Source: Paramacrobiotus metropolitanus
Lineage: Eukaryota; Tardigrada; Eutardigrada; Parachela; Macrobiotidae
Direction: 5' to 3'
Length of the DNA stretch: 64,000 bases
NCBI RefSeq assembly: GCF_019649055.1
Contig: NW_026570350.1
Coordinates: 288,392 to 352,391 of the forward strand
Shown: positions 1-11,347 of the stretch, piece after piece
Numbering within the stretch: the stretch's first letter is position 1
Layout of the letters: each line of letters begins with the position of its first letter
Made by a program: the position numbers and the translations under genes
Notes under the pieces: generated by a model
The model's input: only the letters and a program-made list of their open reading frames with translations
What the model was told of the DNA's origin: nothing
Database searches by the model: none

Positions 1-48
1 AAAAAGGATAAGTGCACTCGTTATCGTCCTTGCACTCGCATGCGTAAA

Positions 49-300
49 GTTTTGTTATTTCCGAATATTCAGGTACCGGAACACTGCTGTGACGTACAAA
101 ATAATCCAACCTGAGCTCTTTACAGTCGCATATAATAAGCCAATCTAGTTTAAGTTCCATGAAACGAAGTAAGTCATATACCACTCCGAATGGATGAGTT
201 CAGTTTAGGCACAAGATGACAGTTGACGAGGTTATTGTGTCATGAAGGCATCTAGCCAACACCAGTGGACTTATGTACGGCTTCTTCGTCAATATAACGA
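49..300. repeat. 252-bp direct repeat, copy 1
   Basis: This segment matches 1624-1875 base for base at a constant offset of 1575, with one difference seen (A at 202, C at 1777). It corresponds to the 5' half of the minus-strand reading frame at 1277-1867. The similarity stops abruptly on both sides, so this is a partial gene copy and not a full tandem gene. Such high identity means a recent duplication or a mis-joined assembly. Confidence 0.93.
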
Positions 301-1276
301 GATTGGTCAGTATTGTCTACGTGCTTAAAGAGTTGTACTTGCTTAAAGAGTAGCTTAAAAGAGTAACTACAGAGTAGTAGCTTGTTCTTATTCGTTCGCT
401 CCACCGACTGGCTGTAGCTCGTATTATGTAAATAATGTAGCCATAACTCACGGTAGGTGTGTTCCAGGTGTGAGGCAGACTTTGTAGAAAAGCTGTCCAA
501 ATCTTGATTGGTCAGTTGGTCTCTCATTTTCCTCGAACACGTATAAGCTCAGACACTTGTCGCGTCGCCTGTAATCTAAACGTAACGGTATACGGCCACT
601 ACCGCACTGGCCGGAACCCTTCTAAAAGTACAAAATCAGATTAGAGCAGAACTAGAAATTTCTGGAAAACATTCTTCTTTTTACCTGGAAATTCAACTTT
701 TCTGGTAAGGCAGAGCGCGCTTGGTACGCGTCGATACTTGCGTGTCTTCTGTTGATCTCTGACATCCAGCCATGCAAGGTATGTAGAATCAAATTCTGTT
801 GGGTGCAGCCCTTGTGTTGGGTCATTATAAACACCTTCAAACTTTCCACATCATTTGGTGGATCAACAAAATACCTAAGACATTAAAAGCGTTATCCGGG
901 AGTCCTGAAGCCTATAACTGATAAGCTTTGCTTTGAACCATTTTTTCCCTTATTCGGTGCATGATAGTGAAACTTTTTAATAAACCATTCCGTAAAACTT
1001 CGCAAAAGGTTGCTCTTGAGAAAGATTAGAAGTTGTGAAAGCGTTAACAGCACCGGCACAAGAATATACACCCCATCCCCGAAATAAGCCCATCCGCCAT
1101 GATCTTCAAACTATTTGCACCCCAAGGTTACAAATTCGGTAATTACGGTACGGTATATTAGTTAAACGTGCACTGATTCTAGTGGGATCGAGCCGAATAC
1201 AAGTACCCATTTCTCATAAATCGTGCTGCAGACTCTGTACTCGTAGTGCAGTTTCATCTAACGGCTGCAGTAAGTT

Positions 1277-1867
1277 TTACCTGGTAAAGCACGAGCATAA
1301 CGCTGGCCATATCCAACGTTTCCATTTCCGTTCAGTCCCGTTTTTGGCTATGGCCGATATTCGACTTCGCAGCTGGCTAAGGTGGCGGTGATCAAAGGGT
1401 GGACAATTTATTTCCAGGTTAGTCAGCAAGGACCTTGCTAAGGCAAGATGGTTGTCGTTATTTGCGAATTGATATGACCACAAAGAAAAACTGATTTCAA
1501 TATCCGGAACGATAGCATTACACCAATGAGTTGTACTGAAAGACCGCATGATCCTCTCAAGCCCTGCGGGCGATTTTGGTTTGACATCAAAGTCCGTGAA
1601 TGTGCTGTTTTTAATGGCGAAGCGTTTTGTTATTTCCGAATATTCAGGTACCGGAACACTGCTGTGACGTACAAAATAATCCAACCTGAGCTCTTTACAG
1701 TCGCATATAATAAGCCAATCTAGTTTAAGTTCCATGAAACGAAGTAAGTCATATACCACTCCGAATGGATGAGTTCCGTTTAGGCACAAGATGACAGTTG
1801 ACGAGGTTATTGTGTCATGAAGGCATCTAGCCAACACCAGTGGACTTATGTACGGCTTCTTCGTCAA
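1277..1867 (-). CDS. uncharacterised protein, coding exon(s) of a gene
   Basis: A 196-codon open frame on the minus strand with protein-like composition (several aromatic and Leu-rich stretches, a Cys-containing LIICDCKEL segment around residue 53). I do not recognise the family. The frame opens at a TTG, so the true start is probably in an upstream exon or at an internal codon. Near the end the frame crosses a donor-like AG|GTAAAA at about 1278-1284, so the coding sequence may be spliced there. The 5' half is duplicated at 49-300, which carries a truncated copy. Function unknown; the alternative, a decayed member of a multigene family, cannot be excluded. Confidence 0.5.
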   Translation of the reverse strand: MTKKPYISPLVLARCLHDTITSSTVILCLNGTHPFGVVYDLLRFMELKLDWLIICDCKELRLDYFVRHSSVPVPEYSEITKRFAIKNSTFTDFDVKPKSPAGLERIMRSFSTTHWCNAIVPDIEISFSLWSYQFANNDNHLALARSLLTNLEINCPPFDHRHLSQLRSRISAIAKNGTERKWKRWIWPALCSCFTR

Positions 1868-1875
1868 TATAACGA
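1624..1875. repeat. 252-bp direct repeat, copy 2
   Basis: Partner of 49-300, lying inside the 1277-1867 reading frame and its immediate upstream sequence; one mismatch in 252 positions. Confidence 0.93.
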
Positions 1876-2045
1876 ATTTTTTGGATTCGGTAGATGAGAT
1901 TACTGCGTTCCAGGTGGTGCAAACTCTACAAAAAATGGATCTGTCGTACGATGAATTGACTGCCAGTTTCGCTGATTGATACTGCTATTACACTAAAAGA
2001 CAAAGAACAGTATCTGTAATGTAATGCAGTAGGGCATAGAAACTA

Positions 2046-3168
2046 CAGCCCTGCCAAGCCAAGTTGGGGCAGTTCCGCAGTTGCATAAAATAATTTGAAA
2101 ATTATTCTTGTAAGCCATCTTCTGTTTCTTCTTAAACTTTTCTAGTGTAACTTTTTATTGCGGATCCACAAAAACTAAAATCAAAAAGTTTTAATATTCA
2201 CGTAAGCAGCCAGGGGGGAATTAGGGGAAGGGGGAACTAGTCAATTTTGGGGTGCTTATAACTGACCTCATGAAACATTCCCCAACCAATATATTTTCGT
2301 GGGCCTTTTCTGGAAACCGTTAAGTGACCCATGAGGTATATGTTGCAAGCAAGCAAAATAATCGTGCGCGATTGATGCTTGAGTTGGCCTCGGAAAGAGG
2401 TTCATCTCCCACAGACTTCTATGTTAAAGAGTACCTCCCGAAGCATGAGGTTGCCTAGCGCACAGATCAAGGCAGCTTTGAGTCTCTATTTTTCATGGAT
2501 AGGGCGTAGGTCACATCAGATCATTTTAACATTCCGATCGATGTCTATGACATTGGTCGGAAGTTGCAAGTGCGACAAGATATGAACAAAAAATCAATAA
2601 AGCGACGATGAATAAAAGTTGTGGCTGCTCTTCAAAGCTCTTGAAACAAAATGAACCATGCAAAGTCTGTGTACGAAAACAATTAAATTAACACTGAATA
2701 CTCAGCCAACCAGATTCTATCGAAATCAGCTATATATGATTTCCCGTAACCATACGGCAAGCATGCAAAGAAGGTCATCGCCCAATTCCACAGTGCCCGC
2801 AGTCATACTGCAAAGGTCACACAGGCTTGGTAGGAATCGGCCCCTCATAGCATAATCTAGAAGAGTTTTTACTGCCAAATTATTCAAACGTATCATCTTG
2901 GGATTCTGGAACCCAACAAAGCGAAGAGCGAATTTTAAGTGTGAGGATGGGTTTTGAAGCAACTGGGTTGAGCCGATTTTTTTAGCTACCCAGTTACAAT
3001 TTGTATCTCACTATAATTCGAAACACGCTTCCGGTTCGGAAATCTCGAGTGCAAAAAGTGTTGGACATGTACAGTGATAATTTTAAAAATTGTTCAATAT
3101 GTATTTGCTAACAGGTGACCTAGGGTAAATTTTGGGAAAAACTGCCCCAACTTGACTTGGCAGGGCTG
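2046..3168. mobile_element. mariner/Tc1-like non-autonomous element
   Basis: Terminal inverted repeats of about 29 bp start CAGCCCTGCCAAG and differ at one position between the ends. Each end is flanked by TA (2044-2045 and 3169-3170), the target duplication of Tc1/mariner elements. The 1.1-kb interior has no open frame long enough for a transposase; the longest frames are under 80 codons and show no DDE-type motif that I can see. It is therefore a deleted or MITE-type copy. Confidence 0.75.
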
Positions 3169-3870
3169 TAGAATGGCTAACCAGGACTAATTACCGGCTA
3201 TACATATATAATACCTATACGAGAAATATTGACATATTCTGTGTGGTTTTACGTTCGCTTAGCTGATGTCAACCGGAGCGCGCAATAGAACAGTCACTCC
3301 CAAAAGTACGAGTATTTCGGTTTCTTTTTCGAAGTCGACCACTTTTACTGTACGGGTCAGCACATCGATACGCATTCTAATGATTCGGAAAGGGAAACAA
3401 CACAGGCGGCAATTTACGCAGAATGTGTTTCTGGGCCGGCGAAGGATTGTACCGGTTTAAGTGCAGGCGCATTTAAACCGGGACTTACCAGAGCATTTGC
3501 AGTGTACATGTGCATTTGGTGTGCACGGACAGACATCACGAGTTACTTACAAGTGGCGTAAGTACTCGTATATGCGGCCAACGCGCATGTACAATGTAGG
3601 ACTAAATGGTCGCATAGCCCCATACCCAGCATTCTGTGATGGTGACGACGGATAATATATTTTGATTACACACTCGCACAGAGGACTTTACTACGCTTCG
3701 GTCAAATATTAAGGGGAGTGACCCGGTACATGGTACCCAATTTGTGTTTTGTTGTTGTATGACATTGGTGTCAATATGTGTATGTAGTGGGCTTTTGGTG
3801 CGGGTCCGTGCCGTAGCGATCTGTATACATTTTAAACGTGGAACTAGATTCTTTTTGCCACGCCCACTGG

Positions 3871-4241
3871 ACCATTGCCAATGAAACTACTGCCTAAGCA
3901 CTTACTCCTGTTCAAAGTTGATTTTTGTATTCCGTAATATGACATTGGGTTTCTTCTGGATGTGATGCCTAGTAACGGGATGACTGTAATTGCGGACATG
4001 GACGACAGTGACCTTACACAGCACGCCCGTGGCAGAAGTCATCAAGACCATTGCCAATGAAACTACTGCCTAAGCACTTACTCCTGTTCAAAGTTGATTA
4101 TTATCCGTATTCCGTAATAACAGCCTACCTGGACGCTTTCTTCTGTCACGCCGATGCCTAGTATCTACGTAGATGACTGTAATTAGCGGACATGGACGGA
4201 CAGTGACCTTACACAGCACGGCCGTGGCAGAAGTCATCAAG
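3871..4241. repeat. two-copy tandem duplication, unit about 176-195 bp
   Basis: Unit 1 (3871-4046) and unit 2 (4047-4241) share a start (ACCATTGCCAATGAAACTAC) and an end (GGCAGAAGTCATCAAG), with several small indels between them. A fragment of the end motif recurs near 4470. The open frames here are short and different in the two units, so this is not a coding repeat. The surrounding 3170-4720 holds no gene that I can support. Confidence 0.8.
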
Positions 4242-4727
4242 TCGAACGAACACCGGACGGGTATGGCCATATTTTATTCGTGTACGGCCAGTATGGGCAC
4301 CGACAAAGAAATAATATCTGTACGGTTGCTTTTAAATTCTAGTCGAAACCTGCTTTCAGCGTCCAATTCATAACCGTCCGGCGTCAGTCCAGCTTAATGC
4401 CCCTGTCCACGACCGACCGATATCATGGCGCACGGCCATGCCTTCTAATTAATTGGTATCAACCACTCTGGCAGAAGTCAGATTTGTGCGAGTTGCAGTT
4501 TGTGAAGTACATTAAATACTATCCAAAAGCTACCCGGGCTTAGTGAGTTACCTTCTTAACAGGTTTAGATGGCAAACGTCTACATAACTGAAGATCGAGA
4601 ACTTGGGGGCGCACAATATCTCCACATTGTAGTCGAAATTAGGAATGGCTAAAAAGACAAAATTTAATCCTTGCAAGCTCGTTATGATAAGACGGAAGTG
4701 CTTCATTAACGCTATGAAGCATTGGTC

Positions 4728-5588
4728 TTAACTCGCAACATGGACAATATCATTCGGACATTGATTACCTGGAGCGGCTACCACATCTGCGACCGACGTC
4801 GACCAACGTTTTGACTGGTTTACAGAACCAATCGGTTTCACAAAGGTTTCCAAGAAGATGGGCAACTGACTTAAACGCTCTTGGCAGCCTTGAATTTGCC
4901 TTTTGGTTAATTTTTTCCCGCTTAAAACATACACGCCGTTCTCGTGCGCACTGATGATTTTTGTTTCCGTTTTATCTAGCCACCAACTGGCAAACCATCG
5001 ACATTCTTGGCATTTATTTATAATTGACAAAAACTCCCACAACGAAGTGTCGGGACGTTTGAAGGGATGTTTACCGATAAAGGAAATGGTTGTTGCCACT
5101 GAAATGAATGTCTTGAAAAATGATCGCGGTCTGAGGACGCTGCGGTGCCTTATGGGGCGGCGGATCCGTGCGTCGTATTTTCCATCACTGATAATAGTCC
5201 TTATAACGTCTCCTCTGACCGTGTTTATACGCACGCGAAATATTATAATCTTCTTGAAGAATATTTTTATCCGCTTTTGAGTAACAATTTCGCTGAGATG
5301 CCATCTTTCTGTTGCTTTCGCATTGGCGTTCAAATTCGCTAATACCTCGATGTGCGTGATTCTTGAGCTGATCGAACGATTCCTGTTAGACGAACGCTCA
5401 CCCTCACGCAAATTTCTCCATTCAATCAACTGCGCATCGCTGTTTTTGCTGGCACTCACTATAAGTCCATTACTTTGAACATCCAAAACATAACCGCGAT
5501 AAAAACAGTTTTCATCACCTACTACATCCACGAAGAAATCCTGATAGTATCGATGCACCCGAATTAGATCAATACTGCTTATGTCCAT
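4728..5588 (-). CDS. uncharacterised 286-aa protein
   Basis: An uninterrupted 286-codon frame starting with ATG at 5588 and ending in TAA. The N-terminal 60 residues contain a pattern like a small beta-barrel (valine-rich strand, Asp-Glu-Asn turn, RGYVLDV strand, then NGLIVS), which loosely resembles the GYIQDIDGDLCFIDF region of the gene at 43227-45888; a Tudor/Agenet-like barrel is possible but unproven. The rest is basic with many Arg/Lys/Ser, then a Trp/Cys-containing stretch. No signal peptide or membrane helix is evident. No close paralogue occurs in the window. Real coding is likely from length; function unknown. Confidence 0.6.
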   Translation of the reverse strand: MDISSIDLIRVHRYYQDFFVDVVGDENCFYRGYVLDVQSNGLIVSASKNSDAQLIEWRNLREGERSSNRNRSISSRITHIEVLANLNANAKATERWHLSEIVTQKRIKIFFKKIIIFRVRINTVRGDVIRTIISDGKYDARIRRPIRHRSVLRPRSFFKTFISVATTISFIGKHPFKRPDTSLWEFLSIINKCQECRWFASWWLDKTETKIISAHENGVYVLSGKKLTKRQIQGCQERLSQLPIFLETFVKPIGSVNQSKRWSTSVADVVAAPGNQCPNDIVHVAS

Positions 5589-6231
5589 TCCAGATTTCTT
5601 TACGAAGCATTAGGGAGCAGACAGAGACTTGGCATATACTGTACCACAATGGTTAATGCAGAAAATGTATTATAGTTTCTAAATTCGGATCTCTTCGCGT
5701 TGCAAAAATAGAAAAAGGGACCCGCTTTCCTCTTTAAAACCAAATGGCGTAGCAAAGTCAAATAGTAGGCATTTTGCGTCTACCGTCTGGAGTGAGTATT
5801 CGATCGATAACAACATACAACAACATTGGCACCATGCGCATCCATTCACTGACATGTGCAAACCTGATACTTCCAGCATTACGCTGCCGTCAAGATCGAT
5901 AGTAAAAACCCGTACCTACTGTACATTAATTTTATGGCTGAGGCAAAGTACTATGTACGCATTGCGAATATAGCCAGGGCCACCATATCGTATGGCAACA
6001 TATTGATTCCATCGTTTAGTAAGTATTGTACTATTGTGGAGTATGTATTGTGGAATGTGGAGTGTGCACAAATTCATGTGGAGTACAATTAAAATATAAT
6101 ATATAGTATGCCTTACCATAAGTAAAATACAGTAATTCTAATTGCTGAAAGGGCGAACGGAAAAGAAATGGCGATCCCGCAGGGTGGGTAAAGATTGCTG
6201 TTACACGAGCCACATAGGACCAGCCCGGAAC

Positions 6232-6268
6232 TGCTCGGTAACAACCTTTTGTTAGTTGTTACCGAGCA
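6232..6268. repeat. perfect 14-bp hairpin
   Basis: TGCTCGGTAACAAC at 6232-6245 is followed after a 9-base loop by its exact reverse complement at 6255-6268. It lies in noncoding DNA between the genes at 4.7-5.6 and 7.9-8.7 kb. It could be a remnant of a small foldback element. Confidence 0.8.
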
Positions 6269-6758
6269 TAGTAATACGTATCATGTTAAAAATGCCGGTC
6301 ACTTTATGAACGATTTTTGAGTCCTTCAATGTAATTGTATACTGTAATGAACTTATTATAACATCTAAGGAAAGTGGTAAGTTTATGGTATCGTGCACCC
6401 CCTATTTACCGTCATTTTATGGATTTCTGAAGCCTGAAGGATACTGCAGAGATATAGTGTGGTACGGCAGTGCCTAAAAAAATTGAAATTTTGGAGGATG
6501 CATAAAGGATAAACAGAAAAAACTGCGGGATTCTGTGGATACAAGCCAAAACTTATGCCCGGGAAAATTTAACTTGTATTCCTACTAGCCGTGCCATAGG
6601 TCAAATGCGAATCCATGCAGCAACTCAGCGCATTCATTCGGCTGCCAACATTAAAGCGTGCAAATAACCTTCTCGTATCTCCACTTTGAATGAAGGAGCA
6701 AAGTTTAACCGGTTCGGTTTGAAACTAAAGCCAACTAAAAGCTCTATAAAATTTTGGT

Positions 6759-7355
6759 GAAGGTCCTCATACCACCGTTTACCACCTTAGGCTCCTAATA
6801 CCACCTTTCGTACCGCCTTTGGCTCCTAATACCACCTTTTGCACACCACGTTTGACTCCGCATACCACCATAACCTTTTTTTCAACTTTTAATAAAAATG
6901 ATATAAAAATGGTGTTGACTGTGGGCCATTTGCTGCGGCATTCGCATATGTCCTTTTCTACAAAAGAAGCCCGGCAGAGACATCGTATACCGGCAAGGTA
7001 TTCGAAAATGGATTTTAGAATAATTTGAGAAAAAAAGCTGCTTCCACTAAAAAGACGCACCGGAGGAGAAGCCCTGAGAATTACCAATCCGGGATTTTAT
7101 TTCATATCGCTTTAGATGCGGGATTGTACGAAGCCCAGCGTGCAGATATGGATGTAGCTGCGCAATCTAGGTAATCATTCAGTTATTCCAGATATAAAAA
7201 ATTAAAAATGGATAGACACTTGCGGAAGTTAAGTATTAAACAAATGGTGGTATGCGGAGTCAAAAGTGGCCAAAAGGTGGTACTAGGAGCCAAAGGTGGT
7301 ACGAAAGGTGGTATTAGGAGCCAAAGGTGGTATAAAGGTGGTATGCGGAGCCTTC
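6759..7355. mobile_element. foldback element with repeat-rich arms
   Basis: Arms of about 112 bp (6759-6872 and 7244-7355) are inverted copies. Each arm is itself built of short ACCACC / GGCTCC units (reverse GGTGGT / GGAGCC). The ends read GAAGG..TCC.CATACC on the left and its complement on the right. The same AAAATTTT occurs just outside both ends and may be a target duplication, but being palindromic it is weak evidence. The 370-bp interior is AT-rich with no transposase. Superfamily not assigned. Confidence 0.65.
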
Positions 7356-7852
7356 AAAATTTTTACTCATGCCTTAAAATCAATAGGACAACGTGTCGCT
7401 GCTCTTAGAAAATAAAGATGTCGTTGAACAACAACCGAATTACGCCATAAAAACGGATACCGTTAAAAGCATTTCATTTTGGGATTCCACGATGCGAGGG
7501 TTCCCGTAAGATGGCTGCTACCTAAGTCTGGAGGAAGGGCTGCATTCGGAAAGTTAGGTGCGAGGTCGTTTGGTGCTGCCATGTGAGCAATATCTACCTT
7601 TAGCACCGCGTAATTGCCTTTTGCCAGCCAACCGGCCAAGGGAGATGATCGTGCTTTTGTGATTAAACTTAAAATCTTTTTACGTGTACCTTTTTACAGT
7701 GACCTTTAGCGGCTGAAAGAACGTTCGATTATACCGAAACCGAATAGCGGTATAACTGTGTATCTGTACATCTGGGGAAATTCAATGATTCTGTTATAAA
7801 TTATTCGTAGGTTCAGTATGCAAATCTTACTTGGTCGTTTAGGCAAACCGGC

Positions 7853-8686
7853 CTAATCCGTTACTGTCAAAAACGCGTTCTGCACCAGCCATTCTTCCAG
7901 CACATCATCCGCCCGGAACCAGCAGCTATACCGGCCAGCGTCCTCCCGCTTCACCGACTCAATAATCAGCGCCATGTAGCACTTCCCCTCGATCGCTTTC
8001 TGCCACCAAATCATACCTTTCCGACGCCGCACTACATGGCGCAGATGATCTGCGTAATTGGCTAGCAGGATGTCGTGATCGTTGGTCCACATAAACCGCG
8101 GCTCCAGACCGCCGAACATACTGTCGAATCGCACACAGCAGCGCATCTCCACGCGCTCCCCGATCTTAGCGGTGACGTTCTTCATGGGCGGAGTGAAGAG
8201 CTGCTGCGCGGTGAACACAGCGCTGACGACATACCGCTGACTGACAAAGACCTCGGCCCCACTGTACCATCGGCATTCGTAGCGCCCGGTACTGGAGTGG
8301 CTGAAGTCCTTTAATGTGACAGTGAGGAAGGTGCTGTTGTGCGGATGTACTTTGAATCCAACCAGCGATCCGGTGGCGTTGGTACATCCACAAGCGGTGG
8401 CGCTGCGGCTCTTCTCCGGTCCACTGTCCGGCCTGGTGAATTCCATGTCATTCCAGCCGATCGCCGCGTGGCTGTTGCCGTCAGGACGCGTAGAACGGGT
8501 GTCGTGGCAGTGGAACGTTACCGGCGCTCGTTCCGCTGCCTTGATTAAGATGACATTGCGAAGGGCATACGGGTGCCAAGACGGATTGGTGAGGTTTCCT
8601 AGGTGTACTGACCCGCTCGGGTTTCTGAAACGGGCAGCATCTAGTCGCTCTAGGACTATAATGATAAAAATTTTAAAGTGCTTCAC
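7853..8686 (-). CDS. two-domain immunoglobulin-superfamily protein
   Basis: A 277-codon frame with two Ig-like domains. Domain 1 (about residues 45-155) has a Cys in strand B (FHCHD), a Trp (IGWND) and the strand-F signature GRYEC. Domain 2 (about 170-275) has MRCCV, FMWTND and DAGRYSCW. Several N-x-S/T sites (NST, NVT) fit an extracellular protein. The first 19 residues are hydrophobic, but a TTTATCATTATAG acceptor-like sequence lies inside them, so the true signal peptide may be on an upstream exon. The frame ends right after domain 2 next to a donor-like ACA|GTAACG, so more exons (membrane anchor or further domains) may follow toward 7.8 kb. Surface receptor or secreted binding protein is inferred from the fold only. 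Confidence 0.72.
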   Translation of the reverse strand: MKHFKIFIIIVLERLDAARFRNPSGSVHLGNLTNPSWHPYALRNVILIKAAERAPVTFHCHDTRSTRPDGNSHAAIGWNDMEFTRPDSGPEKSRSATACGCTNATGSLVGFKVHPHNSTFLTVTLKDFSHSSTGRYECRWYSGAEVFVSQRYVVSAVFTAQQLFTPPMKNVTAKIGERVEMRCCVRFDSMFGGLEPRFMWTNDHDILLANYADHLRHVVRRRKGMIWWQKAIEGKCYMALIIESVKREDAGRYSCWFRADDVLEEWLVQNAFLTVTD

Positions 8687-9362
8687 AAAGTATTTTTTTG
8701 AGGTATGTTACAGTGCGCACTGCGCATCCGCCTGCAGTTTCTGGAAAAAAATAATGTCAGTATGAATTCAATTATTCAAGTATTCCTTTTAAAAAGCGCG
8801 AATTTGTTTCTTGAGCTGATACAGGTCAACAACCGTTAAACGATCACAAATGGAAATTCACTGCAGAATATCTACGCTAATTTATATGGTGCCACTACAG
8901 TTTGTGACGTCGTAGCTGGCCCTATTGAACGGTTCAGACGGCGGCGATCCTCCAAATACTTACACAAAATTTTAACGAAACGAGAAACCCAACTGTGTTC
9001 GTCTGTGTTGTGAAAAATTGTATAATCAAGAGACATCAGCTGTACGTACCAACGCACGTACGTACTAACCGAAATGATTTAGCCCAGTGTTTATTGACAT
9101 ACAGAGTACTATTACGTTTGGACACAGTACAGTAATATGTAAATACGGGTTCTTAAGTTAAATGCGTATTACAAAGTTTTTTAATAGAATTTGTTCCACA
9201 AGCCAAATCAAAGTAAATTACCTGTTGCCTGCTACTAGTACTTACTTTCTTCCCGGCTCAACCATCTCTTAGCGGGGCAAGCCATAGTATGACACACAGC
9301 AAAGGTGACAATAAAATGAAAGAAAATCTCCATTCTGGTTTTTCCTTTGCGATAACAGAGCG

Positions 9363-10034
9363 TTGAATATCAGGGGCTATTCGAGACCCCCATCGACCAT
9401 GTACTATTTTTTTAAGCCAATTCTGACCACGTATTAATGATCAGCGAATTTTTTTGAACTAGAAAGTATTTTTTGAAATTTTTTTCGGAACCAAAAAATT
9501 CTGACTGCCAGTCCCCTAAGCCCCCCACAGTATCCTTGGCGGTAGCAATGGGACCAGGGTGCAAAAATTTTATTTTCGTTTTGTTTTCACTGTTTATAGG
9601 TAATTCAATAACGCTGAATTCGAATTTGATGTTAAAAATTTATTTTGAGCTGAGCACGAAAAGATTTACGTAAAAACAAACAAGTATTTGCACAACTCAG
9701 GTGACATCGCTTATCGACATTCTTCTCAGCCAAAGGTTCTTCCACACTGTTTATATCAGTTTTTAACATCAAATTCGAGTTCAGCGTTATTGATTTACCT
9801 AGAAACAGTGAAAACAAAACGAAAATAAAATTTTTGCCCCTTGTCCCATTGCTACCGCCCAGGATACTGTGGGGGGCTTAGGGGACTGGCAGTCAGAATT
9901 TTTTTGTTCCGAAAAAAATTTTAAAAAATATTTTCTAGATCAGAAAAATTTGCTGATCATTAATACGTGGTCAGATTTGGCTTAAAAAAATAGTACATGG
10001 TCGATGGGGGTCTCGAATAGCCCCTGTTGAATAT
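9363..10034. mobile_element. hAT-like MITE (9371-10026) with 8-bp target duplication
   Basis: Long inverted arms of about 270 bp begin CAGGGGCTATTCGAGACCCC on the left and end with the complement on the right, enclosing about 110 bp. The element (656 bp) is flanked by the 8-bp direct repeat TTGAATAT at 9363-9370 and 10027-10034. An 8-bp duplication with CAGGG-type termini is typical of the hAT superfamily. The arms remain very similar, so the insertion is fairly young. No transposase is encoded. Confidence 0.85.
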
Positions 10035-10075
10035 TATCTGCTTTTTAAACGTTTATTACTTACTGGAAGAGCCGT

Positions 10076-10098
10076 TGTTGTTGTTGTTGTTGTTGTTG
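10076..10098. repeat. (GTT)n microsatellite
   Basis: Seven consecutive TTG/GTT triplets just outside the hAT-like MITE, in noncoding DNA. Confidence 0.9.
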
Positions 10099-10590
10099 AA
10101 TAAACATACAGCGTAGTCCTTTCAAGGACCATTGCTCCAACAAATATAAAATTACAAGCCCAGCACGGATGAATATTGGCCGATGACTATTAGAAACTAA
10201 GTACAGAGTAATTCCAAGGATGTGTTGCTTTGCGGTCGCTTACAGACTGTCATAATATTAAGGGGATGGCTATGATGGCTTTAATTCTAAAATGCCGTTT
10301 TGCAAAAAAGAAACCGCTATATAGATCGAAGACCGCTCTGTTAGATGGCAGAAAGACCGAAGTGACAGGATTGCGGGGTTATGAAATATGAATTTTTAAG
10401 TTAACTTAGTAAGCGGAGTAACGGTGGAAGCAGTGACTTGCTCGGCTCACCATTACGTACGCATATACGAGTTTGCGCATATTCAATGAAAGCAATGGGG
10501 AGCAAAGATTTGTGATCTACATCTTTTGTTTTACTGACAGCCATAAATCGAGCACTGGTAGAAGAGGAGCAGCGCAAACGTAATAAAATC

Positions 10591-11000
10591 TATTTTACAT
10601 ATTTTATGTAATTTATATATATTTTACCTAAAAAACTATCTAACTTATGTTTTATTACTGCTTTGCTCTGAGTGCAGTACAAATGTTGTGTACGTTTTAA
10701 TATTATGCTCTTCCCCGAGATAAGCGAGTGCGCGAGTATGATGTCATTTGTATGATGTCATCGGGAATGCCTACGGGCGTGTTCTTCCCATGCTTTTTAG
10801 TTATCTGATACGCGTTCTGTCTTTGCAACGGACAGATTCTTTAGATTAAAATGTATTCTACATATTTTATGTAACTTATATATATATATTTTACCTAAAA
10901 ACTATCTAACACATATTTTATTACTATTTTTACTCTTCTCTGAGTGCAATTCAAGTTCAGTATACACAATAATATTAGGCCCTTCCCCGATTAAACGTGT
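10591..11000. repeat. diverged direct repeat upstream of the RING gene
   Basis: About 140 bp at 10591-10730 recur at 10853-11000: TACATATTTTATGTAA, TTTTACCTAAAAA, CTCTGAGTGCA and CTTCCCCGA occur in the same order in both, with small indels. Both copies lie within 760 bp of the start codon of the RING gene. They could be duplicated promoter-distal elements or relics of a repeat; nothing shows which. Confidence 0.75.
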
Positions 11001-11281
11001 CTTTTGCTTAGATTTCGGACAGTGGGCGTGCATGACAACACAATTCTAACTGTATCCATTATATCACCAGATTGTACAGATCTTCATTGCGTTTATGTCA
11101 ACGCAACCTACCAATAAGCTCGCACTCCCACATTGTGCCCCGCCCACGTTAGCTGTTGCGGGAATAAATACAGTTCCCTGCGCCTAGGCACAGCACAGGC
11201 ATGGCTGCCAAGTGCAGACGAAAACTGTCCAATAAGGGTCATCGTTAGCCCATCCACATTTTACACCCGTTCATATGGATC

Positions 11282-11289
11282 TATAAAAG
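11282..11289 (+). promoter_or_regulatory. TATA box of the RING gene
   Basis: TATAAAAG stands 59 bases upstream of the ATG at 11348. That leaves room for a start site about 30 bases downstream and a short 5' leader. The start codon itself sits in a full animal Kozak context, GCCGCCATGG. Confidence 0.6.
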
Positions 11290-11347
11290 CTTCTGCACGG
11301 AATTAATTTTTACGATTTTTCTCATTTTTTGAAAAAATTTTGCCGCC

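Noticed and set aside
8316-8765. 149-codon plus-strand frame
   Set aside because: It is antisense to the Ig-domain gene, whose frame has conserved Cys/Trp spacing; the plus frame has no motif.
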